Part shown: positions 47,954 through 58,585 of the stretch, piece by piece | Layout of the letters: each line of letters opens with the position of its first letter | Position numbering within the stretch: position 1 is the first letter of the stretch | Origin: Microbulbifer sp. A4B17 | GTDB lineage: Bacteria > Pseudomonadota > Gammaproteobacteria > Pseudomonadales > Cellvibrionaceae | DNA length: 64,000 bases | NCBI RefSeq assembly: GCF_003076275.1 | Contig: NZ_CP029064.1 | Coordinates: 623,501-687,500, forward strand | Direction: 5' to 3' | Made by a program: the position numbers and the translations under genes | Notes under the pieces: model-generated | Database searches by the model: none | Told to the model about the DNA's origin: nothing | Seen by the model: the letters and a program-made list of their open reading frames with translations, nothing else

Positions 47954-48721
47954 ATGTCGAGTAACCATTACCTGATACCGAATTGGCCTGCACCTGCCAG
48001 GGTGCGGGCTGCGACGACTTTGCGTACTGGCGGCCACAGTGCTGGTGGCTTTTCTTCTTTCAACTTGGCTGCCCATGTAGGAGACCAGGAAGAAGCTGTT
48101 GCCGCTAACCGTCTTCAACTGCGGGAGGAGTTGAAGCTCCCATCAGAGCCACAGTGGATGGAGCAAATTCACAGTGACAAGGTAATCGAAGGGAGTAACG
48201 ACGATCTGGTTCGAACGGCAGACGCATGCTTTAGCTGCAATAATGATGTTGTTTGTGCCGTGCTAACGGCTGACTGCCTACCAGTTCTTCTTTGCGATAA
48301 CACTGGCACGCGGGTTGCGGCTGTACACGCGGGCTGGCGTGGCTTGGCCGGTGGGGTTTTGCGCAACACTGTGGAGGCAATGGCGTGTGAGACCACAGAA
48401 ATGATGGCCTGGTTAGGCCCGGCTATTGGTGCAGAAGCCTTTGAAACAGGGATTGATGTCCTGGAAATGTTTTTTGAAAACTCCATGAGTGGTGGGCATA
48501 CAGGAGCAATTGCCAGCTGCTTCCGTCCACATGTAAAAAAGCCTCTGTACTTCTTGGCTGATATCTACGCCCTTGCCCGGGCAGAATTAGCGGAGATGGG
48601 AGTTACCCAAGTGTATGGAGGTGATTTTTGCACAGTGTCAGAACCGGAGAGATTCTTCTCCTATCGTAGGGAGAAAGTAACTGGTCGGATGGCATCACTG
48701 ATTTGGATGGAAAACCCTTGA
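47954..48721 (+). CDS. pgeF: PgeF/YfiH purine nucleoside phosphorylase-type (laccase domain) protein
   Basis: 255 residues. Metal-ligand motifs of the family are present: FNLAAHVGD, QIHSDKV, LTADCLPVLLCD and VAAVHAGWRGLAGGV. E. coli PgeF/YfiH removes wrongly incorporated L-Ser from peptidoglycan precursors, while mammalian and other relatives act as purine nucleoside phosphorylases; the activity here cannot be decided. It follows rluD, as is normal, and precedes clpB. Confidence 0.92.
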   Translation: MSSNHYLIPNWPAPARVRAATTLRTGGHSAGGFSSFNLAAHVGDQEEAVAANRLQLREELKLPSEPQWMEQIHSDKVIEGSNDDLVRTADACFSCNNDVVCAVLTADCLPVLLCDNTGTRVAAVHAGWRGLAGGVLRNTVEAMACETTEMMAWLGPAIGAEAFETGIDVLEMFFENSMSGGHTGAIASCFRPHVKKPLYFLADIYALARAELAEMGVTQVYGGDFCTVSEPERFFSYRREKVTGRMASLIWMENP

Positions 48722-48890
48722 TAAGGACAGACCTATTACTATGGAGGTAACCTCTGACAAACCATCGGTATTTATTGGGGGTGCTCCTTGAGATTGCAAG
48801 GTAGCTATTTTACTAATCTACAAAAAATATAAGAATTTAATTGTCGTTAAAATAATTTACATCGAAAAAATGTCGTGATTGATTTAAATC

Positions 48891-48918
48891 ATTGAAAACC
48901 CTTCCTGCGTCCCTATTT
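48891..48918 (+). promoter_or_regulatory. Sigma32 (RpoH) heat-shock promoter of clpB
   Basis: ATTGAAA (48891-48897), a 13-base spacer, then CCCTATTT (48911-48918) fits the heat-shock consensus CTTGAAA-N11-16-CCCCATNT with one mismatch in each element. It ends 88 bases before the clpB ATG, and ClpB is a classic member of this regulon. Confidence 0.72.
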
Positions 48919-49006
48919 TACTTCTCGGCACCACATTAAATGCAAAGTGAAAAATAGCGTCACTATTGCATTGATTCAGAAAAACTGAGTAAAAGAGGTT
49001 TCGTTG

Positions 49007-51610
49007 ATGCGAATTGACCGAATGACAAACCCGCTACAGGCGGCATTTGCCGATGCGCAATCCCTGGCGGTAGGGCGTGACCACAATCAGATCTATCCTG
49101 AACACCTGATTCTGGCACTGCTCAACCAGAACAACGGCAGTGTGCCCGCATTTCTATCTCAAGCCGGCTTTAACCTCAACGGGTTGCGCAATGATCTCGC
49201 AAAGCGGTTGGACAGTCTGCCAAGGGTGACTTCTCCCACTGGCGATGTGGGAATGTCCCAAGAGCTAATGCGACTTATGAACCTCACTGATAAGAGGGCC
49301 CAACAAAACGGTGATAGTTTTATTTCGAGTGAGACCGTATTGCTGGCAGCATTTGACTCTGGGGCGGGAGAGATCTCCAAGATCTTAAATGCCAATGGTG
49401 ACGTTAAACAACTTGAGGCGGCAATTCAAAAAGTGCGCGGCGACGAAAAGGTGGATGACCCCAATGCGGAGGAGGCGCGGCAAGCGCTGGATAAGTATAC
49501 CCTCGATCTGACCGAGCGTGCCCTGGCAGGCAAGTTAGATCCAGTAATTGGCCGTGATGACGAAATTCGCCGAACGATTCAGGTATTGCAAAGACGCACT
49601 AAAAATAACCCTGTGCTTATTGGGGAGCCAGGTGTAGGTAAAACCGCCATTGTTGAAGGGCTTGCCCAACGCATCGTCAATGGCGAGGTGCCGGAGGGAC
49701 TTAAAGACAAGCGGCTTCTCTCTCTGGACTTGGGAGCCTTGCTGGCTGGAGCAAAATTCCGCGGCGAATTTGAAGAGCGATTAAAGGCTGTGCTCAACGA
49801 ATTATCCAAGCAGGAAGGACGTATTATTCTCTTTATCGATGAACTCCATACCATGGTGGGCGCTGGTAAAGCTGAGGGGGCAATGGATGCAGGAAATATG
49901 TTAAAGCCCGCGCTGGCGCGGGGTGAATTACACTGTGTCGGTGCCACCACTCTGGATGAATATCGCAAGTATATTGAAAAAGATGCAGCGCTTGAGCGGC
50001 GTTTCCAAAAAGTATTGGTAGATGAGCCCACTGAAGAGGATACCGTTGCGATTCTGCGCGGGCTAAAAGAACGCTACGAAGTTCACCATGGTGTCGATAT
50101 CACAGACTCTGCGATCATTGCCGCGACCAAGTTGTCACAGCGCTACATTACCGATCGCCAGCTACCGGATAAAGCAATCGATCTTATTGATGAGGCAGCC
50201 AGCCGGATACGGATGGAAATAGATTCCAAACCGGAGTCAATGGATAAATTGGAGCGTCGCTTAATTCAATTAAAGATTGAAAGAGAGGCTGTAAAAAAAG
50301 ATACAGGTGATGAAGCGACCAAAAAACGACTGTCAAAACTAGAGGATGAAATCCTACAGCTGGAGCGAGAGTATTCGGATCTCGAAGAAGTTTGGAAAGC
50401 GGAAAAAGCACAACTTGCTGGCAGCCATGATCTAAAGGAAAAACTTGAGCAGGCCAAGCTGGATATGGAGTCTGCCCGCCGCGCCGGCGATCTTACAAGA
50501 ATGTCTGAGTTGCAGTATGGGGTCATCCCTCAGCTGGAGCAACAACTTAAAAGTGCCGCTAATGCCGAGGCTTCTGAAGAACCACGTTTGCTGCGCAACC
50601 GGGTAACAGATGAGGAAGTGGCTGAAGTCGTTTCCCGTTGGACTGGTATTCCTGTTTCCAAAATGCTTGAAGGGGAGCGGGAGAAGCTCCTTAGGATGGA
50701 GGATGAACTGCACAAGAGGGTAATTGGGCAGGGTGAGGCGGTGGATGCTGTTGCTAACGCAGTGCGCCGTTCCAGGGCTGGCCTGGCAGACCCCAATCGA
50801 CCCAATGGCTCATTTTTATTCCTTGGCCCAACCGGTGTTGGTAAAACTGAATTATGTAAAGCCCTGGCCCAATTCCTCTTTGACACCGAAGATGCCATGG
50901 TGAGGATTGATATGTCAGAGTTTATGGAAAAACACTCCGTTGCTCGTTTAATCGGTGCGCCTCCCGGGTATGTAGGGTATGAAGAGGGCGGCTATTTAAC
51001 TGAGGCAGTTCGGCGCAAACCCTACTCTGTGGTACTTCTGGACGAGGTTGAAAAAGCGCACCCTGATGTATTCAATATTCTCCTGCAGGTGCTTGACGAC
51101 GGCAGATTGACCGATGGTCAAGGTCGCACGGTGGACTTCCGTAATACAGTTGTTGTAATGACGTCAAACCTGGGGTCCGACTTGATTCAAAAGTTCGCCA
51201 CAGGAGAAAGTGGAGATGACTTGGATGCTGAAATTCGTTACCGACAGATGAAAAGTGCGGTTATGGAAGTTGTCGGCAACCACTTTAGGCCTGAATTTAT
51301 TAACCGTATTGATGAGGTTGTCGTCTTTCATCCGCTGGACAAAGCGGAAGTGCGTTCAATTGCGGAGATTCAGCTGCAACAACTATGTAAGCGCCTGACC
51401 GAGAGGGACCTGAAGCTAGAGGTTTCTGAAAAGCTGTTGGACAAATTAGCGGAGGTGGGATTTGATCCTGTATATGGTGCCCGTCCGCTAAAACGCGCAA
51501 TACAGGTTTGGCTGGAGAACCCTCTGGCGCAAGATGTTCTTGCGGGTAAGTTCTCTCCCGGAGCAACGATTCACGCAGATGTTGAGGGGGATAAAGCTGT
51601 TTTTCGGTAA
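49007..51610 (+). CDS. clpB: ATP-dependent disaggregase ClpB
   Basis: 867 residues from ATG 49007 ([14 protein letters not shown]), with AGAGG eight bases upstream; a TTG one codon earlier is in frame. N-domain (1-145), AAA-1 with Walker [18 protein letters not shown], the coiled-coil M domain (about 405-525, [23 protein letters not shown]), and AAA-2 with [16 protein letters not shown] and pore loop GYVGYEEGG. With DnaK it resolubilises aggregated proteins. A heat-shock promoter-like site lies upstream. It closes the conserved core block. Confidence 0.98.
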   Translation: MRIDRMTNPLQAAFADAQSLAVGRDHNQIYPEHLILALLNQNNGSVPAFLSQAGFNLNGLRNDLAKRLDSLPRVTSPTGDVGMSQELMRLMNLTDKRAQQNGDSFISSETVLLAAFDSGAGEISKILNANGDVKQLEAAIQKVRGDEKVDDPNAEEARQALDKYTLDLTERALAGKLDPVIGRDDEIRRTIQVLQRRTKNNPVLIGEPGVGKTAIVEGLAQRIVNGEVPEGLKDKRLLSLDLGALLAGAKFRGEFEERLKAVLNELSKQEGRIILFIDELHTMVGAGKAEGAMDAGNMLKPALARGELHCVGATTLDEYRKYIEKDAALERRFQKVLVDEPTEEDTVAILRGLKERYEVHHGVDITDSAIIAATKLSQRYITDRQLPDKAIDLIDEAASRIRMEIDSKPESMDKLERRLIQLKIEREAVKKDTGDEATKKRLSKLEDEILQLEREYSDLEEVWKAEKAQLAGSHDLKEKLEQAKLDMESARRAGDLTRMSELQYGVIPQLEQQLKSAANAEASEEPRLLRNRVTDEEVAEVVSRWTGIPVSKMLEGEREKLLRMEDELHKRVIGQGEAVDAVANAVRRSRAGLADPNRPNGSFLFLGPTGVGKTELCKALAQFLFDTEDAMVRIDMSEFMEKHSVARLIGAPPGYVGYEEGGYLTEAVRRKPYSVVLLDEVEKAHPDVFNILLQVLDDGRLTDGQGRTVDFRNTVVVMTSNLGSDLIQKFATGESGDDLDAEIRYRQMKSAVMEVVGNHFRPEFINRIDEVVVFHPLDKAEVRSIAEIQLQQLCKRLTERDLKLEVSEKLLDKLAEVGFDPVYGARPLKRAIQVWLENPLAQDVLAGKFSPGATIHADVEGDKAVFR

Positions 51611-51621
51611 ATATTCAAAAC

Positions 51622-51652
51622 GGGGCGCAGATATCAGGCGCCCCTGGTTTCC
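51622..51652 (+). terminator. Weak terminator-like hairpin after clpB
   Basis: GGGGCGC and GCGCCCC enclose a nine-base loop, followed by TGGTTTCCTT, starting 12 bases after the clpB stop. The T run is poor. Confidence 0.5.
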
Positions 51653-51813
51653 TTCCCAATCGCCAATCCCCCCATATCTATACTCACAAGTGCGCTAATC
51701 TGTTTTGCTTGGATTTCTCTACGGCAAGTTATTTTTGCTGTGAGACCTCCAAGTCTATTTCGGTTTTAAGGATTTATTAACGACAGCTTACGGGGGCAGG
51801 TATCAGTAAGCGT

Positions 51814-52920
51814 ATGTTGCTAATGCTGCTGGGATGTCTTTTGCTTTTCGGCGGGATTTTTGCTTTCAAGCTATTTGGCAGGCATATGTTGAATCAATTT
51901 CTAGACAATATATCCCTGCCAGCGGCTACTGTTACTTCAGCTACTGCGGAGGTTCAATATTGGAAAGAGGACCTGGGCGGTATAGGGACAGTACGGGCTG
52001 TTAATGGTGTGGAGGTAACTACTGAAGCTCAGGGAGTTATCAGTGCTATTCACTTCAAGTCCGGGCAATACGTACAGAAAGGAGATCTATTAGCGGAGAT
52101 ATTTGCTGAGCCTGAGAAAGCACAGCTTCAGGTATTGGATGCAGAGCTCCGCTTGGCCCGTCGTAACTATGTTCGTATAAAGGCCCTGCTGGACCGAGGT
52201 GTGACAACTGAGTCAGACTTGGATACAGCGCGCAGTACGTTAGATCAGGTTGTAGCAAATATAGAAGTGCAGCGTGCCCGAGTGGACCAGCGTGTGATAG
52301 TGGCGCCTTTTAGTGGGGTATTAGGAATTCGACAGATTGATCTCGGGCAGAATGTAAGTCCCGGTGAGGCAGTGGTTTCCCTGCAACAGCTCGACCCTAT
52401 TTTTGTTGATTTTTCCTTGCCTGAGAAAAATTATGCCACGGTGAAATCGGGGCTGCCTGTTATCCTAATTACAGATGCTTTTCCAGGAAATTCCTATAGG
52501 GGAAAAATCACAGCGGTGGACCCCCAAGTAGACAGTGCTAGTCGAAACTTCCTTATCCAAGCAACCCTAAAGAACCCCAAGCAACATTTAAGACCAGGTA
52601 TGTTTGCCCAGGTATCAGTACAGATTGATGCGCAGAGAAAAGTGCTGGTTATTCCTAGGACGGCTTTGATTTTTGCGCCTTACGGTGTTGCAGTATTCGT
52701 ACTTGAGCCAGATGAAAATGGTGATCAAATGATTGCTGCCAAGCGATTTGTAAAGACTGGTGAGGAGCGCGGGGACTTGGTAGAGATTACCCAAGGATTA
52801 CTTGAGGGGGATATTGTTGCAAGTAGTGGCCTGTTAAAACTGAGAAATGGCGAGAGCGCAATAATCAACAATCAAAATCAACCACCAGAAAATGCCAATC
52901 CCAAACCGGGGAACAGTTAA
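51814..52920 (+). CDS. RND efflux periplasmic adaptor (membrane fusion protein)
   Basis: 368 residues. One N-terminal helix (LLMLLGCLLLFGGIFAFKLF) is followed by barrel-sandwich halves (EAQGVISAIHFKSGQYVQKGDLLAEIF and VIVAPFSGVLGIRQIDLGQNVSPGEAVVSL) around an alpha-hairpin (QLQVLDAELRLARRNYVRIKALLDRG) and beta-barrel domains, the HlyD/AcrA-type plan. Ribosome site for ATG 51814 is poor; GGGGGCAGG sits better for a start four codons earlier, where the codon is ATC, giving xSKRMLL. It pairs with the RND pump 18 bases downstream. Substrate unknown. Confidence 0.93.
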   Translation: MLLMLLGCLLLFGGIFAFKLFGRHMLNQFLDNISLPAATVTSATAEVQYWKEDLGGIGTVRAVNGVEVTTEAQGVISAIHFKSGQYVQKGDLLAEIFAEPEKAQLQVLDAELRLARRNYVRIKALLDRGVTTESDLDTARSTLDQVVANIEVQRARVDQRVIVAPFSGVLGIRQIDLGQNVSPGEAVVSLQQLDPIFVDFSLPEKNYATVKSGLPVILITDAFPGNSYRGKITAVDPQVDSASRNFLIQATLKNPKQHLRPGMFAQVSVQIDAQRKVLVIPRTALIFAPYGVAVFVLEPDENGDQMIAAKRFVKTGEERGDLVEITQGLLEGDIVASSGLLKLRNGESAIINNQNQPPENANPKPGNS

Positions 52921-52938
52921 ATCTGGAATAAATAACTC

Positions 52939-55900
52939 GTGAATTTCACAGAAATTTTTATTCGAAAACCGGTTTTGGCTTCTGTAGTAAGCCTGTTTAT
53001 TTTCCTATTGGGTTTGAGATCTCTGACAGAACTAAATGTGCGGCAATATCCTGAGCTTGAAAATGCTGTGATTACCGTAACAACAGTGTATGTCGGTGCA
53101 GATTCTGATTTGGTTCAAGGTTTTATAACAACGCCTTTGGAGCAGGAAGTTGCCACGGCTGATGGTATTGATTACATGGTATCCACCAGTGTGCAGGGGC
53201 TTTCGACGATCAATATATATGTGAGATTTGACTATGATCCAAATGAAGTTTTAACCCAGGTAGTGGCCAAGGTTAACAAGTTGCGTAGTGAATTGCCCGA
53301 TGAATCGGAGGACTCCAGTGTAGAGATGCAGCTTGGGGAGACTACAGCTGCTATGTATCTTTCCTTTTCTTCTAATATCCTCGCAAATAATCAGATTACA
53401 GATTATTTAACCCGAGAGGTTCAACCAAAATTAGCCACTATCGCTGGAGTTCAAAGGGCGCGGTTATTGGGCGATAGCACTTTTGCGATGAGAGTATGGC
53501 TAAAACCAGCTGAAATGGCAGCGCTGGAAGTAACACCGGCAGATATAGCGGATGCATTAAGGGATAATAATATCCTCTCAGCGGTAGGGTCGACAAAGGG
53601 AACCCGTGTCGCACTGGAAATCCGGGCGGATACTGATATTGCCCGCCAGTTAGATTTTCGCAAACTGGTTGTTCGCGCCAATGGAGATAAGCTTGTTCGA
53701 TTAGGTGAAGTGGCAGAGATAGAGTTAGGTGCGGAATCCTATGATAGTTCTGTCACCTTTAATGGACAGTCTGCTACCTTTTTCGCTATTGAAGTGGCAC
53801 CCGATGCAAACTCTCTTGAAGTTATTAAAAAAGTTCGAGAGGAATTAGAGGGGAAAATTTTCCCTCAGCTGCCCGAGGGTATGTTGGGAGAAATTCCATA
53901 TGATAGTACTGAGTATATTCAAGATTCCATCGAGGAAGTCGTAAAGACAATTATTGAAGCCGTATTAATTGTTATTCTGGTCATTTATCTGTTTCTTGGA
54001 TCAGTCCGCAGTGTTTTGATTCCGGCAATTGCATTACCCTTATCTCTCGTTGGGGCACTTTTCTTAATGCTGCTAATGGGCTTTTCCATAAACTTACTGA
54101 CATTATTGAGTATGGTTTTAGCCATTGGAATTGTTGTTGATGATGCCATTATTGTTTTGGAGAACGTCCACCGACATATTGAAGAGGGCTTGTCACCAAG
54201 AAATGCAGCTATCGTTGGGGCTCGTGAGTTAGCATGGCCTGTAGTCGCTATGACCACTACATTAATTGCAGTTTATATTCCCATAGGTTTTCTCGGTGGT
54301 TTAACAGGAACGCTATTTATCGAGTTTGCATTTTCGCTGGCGGGGGCGGTGCTGTTGTCCGGGGTGGTGGCCCTTACTCTCTCACCAATGATGGCATCTA
54401 GAATTTTAAAACCGCGTGATGGGGGAGGGACCCGACTCGAAATATGGCTGGAGCGTCAGTTCGGGAGGCTGCAAGTGAGTTTTGAGCGGGCGCTACATGC
54501 GTCACTTGATGAGCGCCGTGTGATTTTGGTTTTTGGCTTGATTGTATTGGTAAGCTGTTATTTTCTGTTTGTCACCTCCCCCCAAGAGCTTGAGCCCACA
54601 GAGGACCGAGGACTGGTTCTAACTATCTCCACAGCAGATGCTTATGCAACTTTGGATTATGTAGAACAGTATAGTGGTGAGCTCAATGTGATAGCCGAGC
54701 GATTTACTGAGGTTGAGAATATTTTCTTACTCAATGGAATCGGAACTTTTTCCAGTGGTGTGAACAATGCGGTGGCAGGTTTTGTTTTGGCCCCCTGGGA
54801 AAACAGGAGCCGTGATACAGAGGATATGCAAGAACTAATTAGTAATGATGTCCAGCAAATTGCTGGGTTAAAAGTGGCAGTCGTTGTCCCCCCAAGTCTG
54901 CCTACTGCCGGAGGGCAACTGCCAGTAGAGTTTGTTATTGGTGCAACCGAGCCTATGGAAAACCTGGCGGCGGTAGCCAGTGAAATTATGTCTAAAGCCC
55001 TCGAGAGCAGAAAATTTATTTTTTTGGATTCTGATTTAAAGATTGATAAGCCCAAGGTGGTTATTGAAATTGATCGAGACAAGGCGGCTACCATGGGTGT
55101 ACAGATGGTGGACTTGAGTCGCGACCTGGGGGCCATGCTGTCCGGTGCTTATGTTAATCGTTTTTCCTTAGACAATCGTAGTTACAAGGTGATACCGCAG
55201 GTAGAAAGGGTAGATCGCCTGACTCCGGCCCAATTAGAACAATATTATATTCGTGCAGTTAATGGAAACCTGGTTCCGGTGAGTACTTTGATAAAGCTCA
55301 AAGAAACGGTTGAGCCACAGCAGCTTAAACGTTTTCAACAATTAAATGCTGTCACTATTTCTGGTGTACCGCGTCCCGGTATTACATTGGGTGAGGCTTT
55401 GTTGGTATTGGAAAATGCCGCTAACGATATTTTGCCGGTCGGGTACTCTGTTGATTATTCGGGGCAGTCCAGGCAGTTTAAAACAGAGGGGTCGGACCTG
55501 GTAATAACTTTTTTCTTTGCTCTGATTGTGATTTACCTGGTGTTAGCAGCGCAATTTGAATCCTGGCGAGACCCGCTGATTATGTTGGTTACGGTACCAA
55601 TGAGTGTTTGCGGTGCAATGATTTTTGTCAGTCTGGGATTGACGACTCTAAATATTTATACACAAGTGGGGCTGGTTACATTGATCGGGGTAATTTCCAA
55701 GCATGGTATTCTAATTGTTGAGTTTGCCAACAAATTACAACTTTCAGGGCTCGATAAACGATCAGCTATTGAGCAAGCTACATCAATCCGCTTGCGGCCA
55801 ATCTTGATGACTACGGCATCTCTGGTTCTGGCGATGGTCCCCCTGTTAATCGCTTCGGGGCCAGGGGGAGGAGCGCGCTTTGCAATGGGCCTGGTAGTTG

Positions 55901-56004
55901 CTACCGGCATGACAATTGGAACTTTGTTTACTTTATTTGTCGTGCCGGCGATGTATATGTATTTGGGGCGGGACTTTGAAGTTAAGGGTGTTGTGGCCTC
56001 GTAA
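52939..56004 (+). CDS. RND-family multidrug efflux permease
   Basis: 1021 residues from GTG 52939 (MNFTEIFIRKPVLASVVSLFIFLLG). Twelve membrane helices and two large periplasmic loops are apparent. Proton-relay aspartates lie in MVLAIGIVVDDAIIVLENVHRHIEEG; the second half has VTLIGVISKHGILIVEFANK and a RLRPILMTTASLVLAM block. It resembles the AcrB/MexB-like HAE1 group, for example MexW/VexF-type pumps with a single-adaptor operon. No outer-membrane channel is encoded nearby, so a TolC-like protein must come from elsewhere. Directly downstream an AraC-type regulator faces it. Confidence 0.95.
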   Translation: MNFTEIFIRKPVLASVVSLFIFLLGLRSLTELNVRQYPELENAVITVTTVYVGADSDLVQGFITTPLEQEVATADGIDYMVSTSVQGLSTINIYVRFDYDPNEVLTQVVAKVNKLRSELPDESEDSSVEMQLGETTAAMYLSFSSNILANNQITDYLTREVQPKLATIAGVQRARLLGDSTFAMRVWLKPAEMAALEVTPADIADALRDNNILSAVGSTKGTRVALEIRADTDIARQLDFRKLVVRANGDKLVRLGEVAEIELGAESYDSSVTFNGQSATFFAIEVAPDANSLEVIKKVREELEGKIFPQLPEGMLGEIPYDSTEYIQDSIEEVVKTIIEAVLIVILVIYLFLGSVRSVLIPAIALPLSLVGALFLMLLMGFSINLLTLLSMVLAIGIVVDDAIIVLENVHRHIEEGLSPRNAAIVGARELAWPVVAMTTTLIAVYIPIGFLGGLTGTLFIEFAFSLAGAVLLSGVVALTLSPMMASRILKPRDGGGTRLEIWLERQFGRLQVSFERALHASLDERRVILVFGLIVLVSCYFLFVTSPQELEPTEDRGLVLTISTADAYATLDYVEQYSGELNVIAERFTEVENIFLLNGIGTFSSGVNNAVAGFVLAPWENRSRDTEDMQELISNDVQQIAGLKVAVVVPPSLPTAGGQLPVEFVIGATEPMENLAAVASEIMSKALESRKFIFLDSDLKIDKPKVVIEIDRDKAATMGVQMVDLSRDLGAMLSGAYVNRFSLDNRSYKVIPQVERVDRLTPAQLEQYYIRAVNGNLVPVSTLIKLKETVEPQQLKRFQQLNAVTISGVPRPGITLGEALLVLENAANDILPVGYSVDYSGQSRQFKTEGSDLVITFFFALIVIYLVLAAQFESWRDPLIMLVTVPMSVCGAMIFVSLGLTTLNIYTQVGLVTLIGVISKHGILIVEFANKLQLSGLDKRSAIEQATSIRLRPILMTTASLVLAMVPLLIASGPGGGARFAMGLVVATGMTIGTLFTLFVVPAMYMYLGRDFEVKGVVAS

Positions 56005-56019
56005 CCACCCTCTCATTTT

Positions 56020-57084
56020 TTACGCTTCAAAGATATTCCTGCCGGAATTACTGCGGCGAAATTCAGAAGGTGTGACCCCCTCATGCTTTTTGAAGAAACG
56101 TGTAAATACTGCTCGTTCGGCAAAATGAAGTTGTACCGCGATACTTTCCACTGAGTCATTGGTTGACAGAAGAAGGTGCTTGGTCAAAGAGAGCGTGACG
56201 CCATCTTTTAGCTGCTGAAAGGTTACTCCTTGTTCTCTCAGTCTGCGCTGCAAGGTTCTGCCGCTGGTACGGAAATATGTAGCGGCTTGTTTGATGGTAA
56301 TTTCTTCCTTGAGCAGATGCTTTTCAAGCCAGGCACGCAAGCTCGCTGCCAGGTTGTAACTGGTCAAAGTATTGTGTAATACCGCCTTTAAGATATTGCG
56401 ACTTTGGCTGCGGAGAATCTTATGGTAACTGGGAATTGGAAAGTCCAGAATTTGGGAGCCCAGGATTATCGCATTTTCATTGGCTGAAAACTCGATCGGA
56501 CACTGGAATATTCTCTTGTGGATTGAGTCATCCTCTGGTTGCTCACCACGCAGTTTTAACCCCTGAACCTCTGGAAATTTCGGGTTTAAGGTACGTAACA
56601 GGTCTACCCCGCGACTCATCAGCATTTCAGCAATAAAATGATTGACTGGAGCACTGAATAGCTCTTGTTGCCAGTTGAGTGTAAGTACCTCTGCATCTCC
56701 TTCCTGGTAAGTTTGAAAACGCAGCAGGGGTGCCAAGGTTTGTGAAAGTACGATTTCGGCAGGGCGAAAAATCTCCCTCGGCCGTCTCAATGAGGGCTGA
56801 GCTTCAATAATAGTTTCTTCAAGCCAGAGCATAATCGGAAAGCGGCTAAAGCTGAGACCCGGTGAGGTAACAGGGGATAGCGCCAATATGCTTTCAATCA
56901 AGGCATTGAATTCACTGTAGTTAAGCCACTCACTCTCCGCTGGGTTCCAGCTAAATGAGAATGGCAATCGCTCAATTAGTGTCTCTGTGGGGATACCGAG
57001 CCTGGCTGCGGCAACCACAAAGTAGGGTGCAAATATTTTGGGCACGCCGGCAGAGCCGGACATATTTTTATTTTGGTCTCTCAT
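56020..57084 (-). CDS. AraC-family transcriptional regulator
   Basis: 354 residues, start MRDQNKNMSGS (ATG 57084). The N-terminal ~220 residues resemble the arabinose-binding-like domain of OruR/ArgR-type regulators, with the QTLAPLLRFQTYQEG and NHFIAEMLMSRG stretches. The C-terminal HTH_18 domain (about 245-345) has ITIKQAATYFRTSGRTLQRRLREQG and SIAVQLHFAERAVFTRFFKKHEGVTPSEFRR. It is convergent with the RND pump, 15 bases apart, and divergent from the lipase-like gene 254 bases away; either could be a target, which is inference. Confidence 0.92.
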   Translation of the reverse strand: MRDQNKNMSGSAGVPKIFAPYFVVAAARLGIPTETLIERLPFSFSWNPAESEWLNYSEFNALIESILALSPVTSPGLSFSRFPIMLWLEETIIEAQPSLRRPREIFRPAEIVLSQTLAPLLRFQTYQEGDAEVLTLNWQQELFSAPVNHFIAEMLMSRGVDLLRTLNPKFPEVQGLKLRGEQPEDDSIHKRIFQCPIEFSANENAIILGSQILDFPIPSYHKILRSQSRNILKAVLHNTLTSYNLAASLRAWLEKHLLKEEITIKQAATYFRTSGRTLQRRLREQGVTFQQLKDGVTLSLTKHLLLSTNDSVESIAVQLHFAERAVFTRFFKKHEGVTPSEFRRSNSGRNIFEA

Positions 57085-57338
57085 GACTTACTGCCGTCCG
57101 GGTGGCGTTGTCGGCATCATAGCAAAGGCGCCTCAAACCTCGAATACTATTTGAGAAATATGACGAATTGGTCGCTTCACGTGGCGGATTCAACCCCCCT
57201 CTGGCGCCATTAATCCTATTCTCAAACAGAGCCTAGAGGATAAGTTTTATTGGTCTGCAGTACATTGCGTTATTCAGATAATTAAAACTCTTCGGTCACA
57301 AGAGTTGCCACTTACTAAAACAATAAAGGAAAACAACA

Positions 57339-58556
57339 ATGGCACTGTCTAAAAGGCTGGGTTCAGGCCTGTCTATTTTTTTCTCAGCGATAATTGGCGC
57401 TTCATCAGCGGTGGCGGAAAACTGCTATATCCTAGTTCATGGACATGGAGTCGAAGGGCATACAACAAGCGTAAATAGTAATGGGAGTTTAGTGCAGCCA
57501 GCATTGGATTATTGGAGCGAGGCGGTTTTTGACGAATATTCCAATAGCGATTTTATTCAGCAGTTGCTGGTTGATGGCGGCAACTACGGCGTTGTCGGAT
57601 ACAACTCAACGGATGAAGGCGAATACCCCTACTGGCATGACGAGACAGCCGGCGAAATTGCTCGTCAAATTATAGAGATCCGCTCAGGTCAGGGGGATCG
57701 GTTTGAACACGACAGCCAGTGTTCGGCAGAGGACACTTTCTGGATTATTTCCCACAGCCAGGGCGCCGCGCAAATGATGTATATCGCCGGTAATGCTGTT
57801 GAGGGGTCGCCCTACTACAATCGCGCCTATAACCAGTTCGATACCAATACAGAAATTCAAGAAGTAAAAAAATGTTCCACAACCTGGTATGGCAGTAAAT
57901 CCTGTAAAACAGTTGAAGAGGAAGTCCGAGTTGCCGGGCTCAATGATAGCTACGCAGTGAGTGTCGATTTTGATTCGGCGATCAGCGGTGTTGCTGCGAT
58001 ATTTACCACGGGAGGTGCAATTACCGGTACCGAGGGCGTTGATCGGATATGTAATGGCAGTTGGTATGACGATTTGGTCAATGCACTGTTTCTGGGACGT
58101 GAATGTTCTGCGGTTCGCTATATGCAGACCAATGATGTTTATACCGTGAGAAATTATGTGGGTACGAATCTCGGTGCGCCAGTCTATAGCATTGGGGGCT
58201 ATGCAGGCTTCCCAGGTATAGAAAGTGCTACCTCCATGCTGCTGAATGGTGAGGACGACGGTTATATTAATTTGGCTTCGCAAATGAATTGTTCCGGGTC
58301 TGCCAAACGCAACCTATGGTCAAACCTCAAAGAATATGAAACCCTGTTTGGCGTAGCTTACGGCAGCGCAATATTTTCCTGCGACAACGACAGTAAAGGT
58401 ACCGCCCGATCTTACAATCTGGCCAGTATCTACACGGATCATGATGCGCAGCGTAATGGTGGCATTCTATCCCCAGACTACGATTCCATTCCCGATGGGT
58501 TGGATTGTGGCTCAGGTAAGAATAGCGCGGGAAGAATCTCAGCCTGCACAAATTAA
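57339..58556 (+). CDS. Secreted lipase-like alpha/beta hydrolase
   Basis: 405 residues. A signal peptide (about 1-26, ending ASSAVA|EN) is followed by strand CYILVHGHG (oxyanion His-Gly region as in true lipases), nucleophile elbow SHSQG with Ser140, candidate Asp306/307 in GEDDGYINLAS and candidate His368 in TDHDAQRNGG. The order and spacing fit the Ser-Asp-His triad of bacterial lipases. The first residue of the GxSxG elbow is Ser, not Gly. Ten or more cysteines suggest disulfides in the periplasm or medium. I cannot name a family. It starts a two-gene unit with the anchored protein downstream. An AGGAAA site lies eight bases before the ATG. Confidence 0.75.
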   Translation: MALSKRLGSGLSIFFSAIIGASSAVAENCYILVHGHGVEGHTTSVNSNGSLVQPALDYWSEAVFDEYSNSDFIQQLLVDGGNYGVVGYNSTDEGEYPYWHDETAGEIARQIIEIRSGQGDRFEHDSQCSAEDTFWIISHSQGAAQMMYIAGNAVEGSPYYNRAYNQFDTNTEIQEVKKCSTTWYGSKSCKTVEEEVRVAGLNDSYAVSVDFDSAISGVAAIFTTGGAITGTEGVDRICNGSWYDDLVNALFLGRECSAVRYMQTNDVYTVRNYVGTNLGAPVYSIGGYAGFPGIESATSMLLNGEDDGYINLASQMNCSGSAKRNLWSNLKEYETLFGVAYGSAIFSCDNDSKGTARSYNLASIYTDHDAQRNGGILSPDYDSIPDGLDCGSGKNSAGRISACTN

Positions 58557-58585
58557 CAAAAAAATAAACGGCTTCGGGGGTATTG

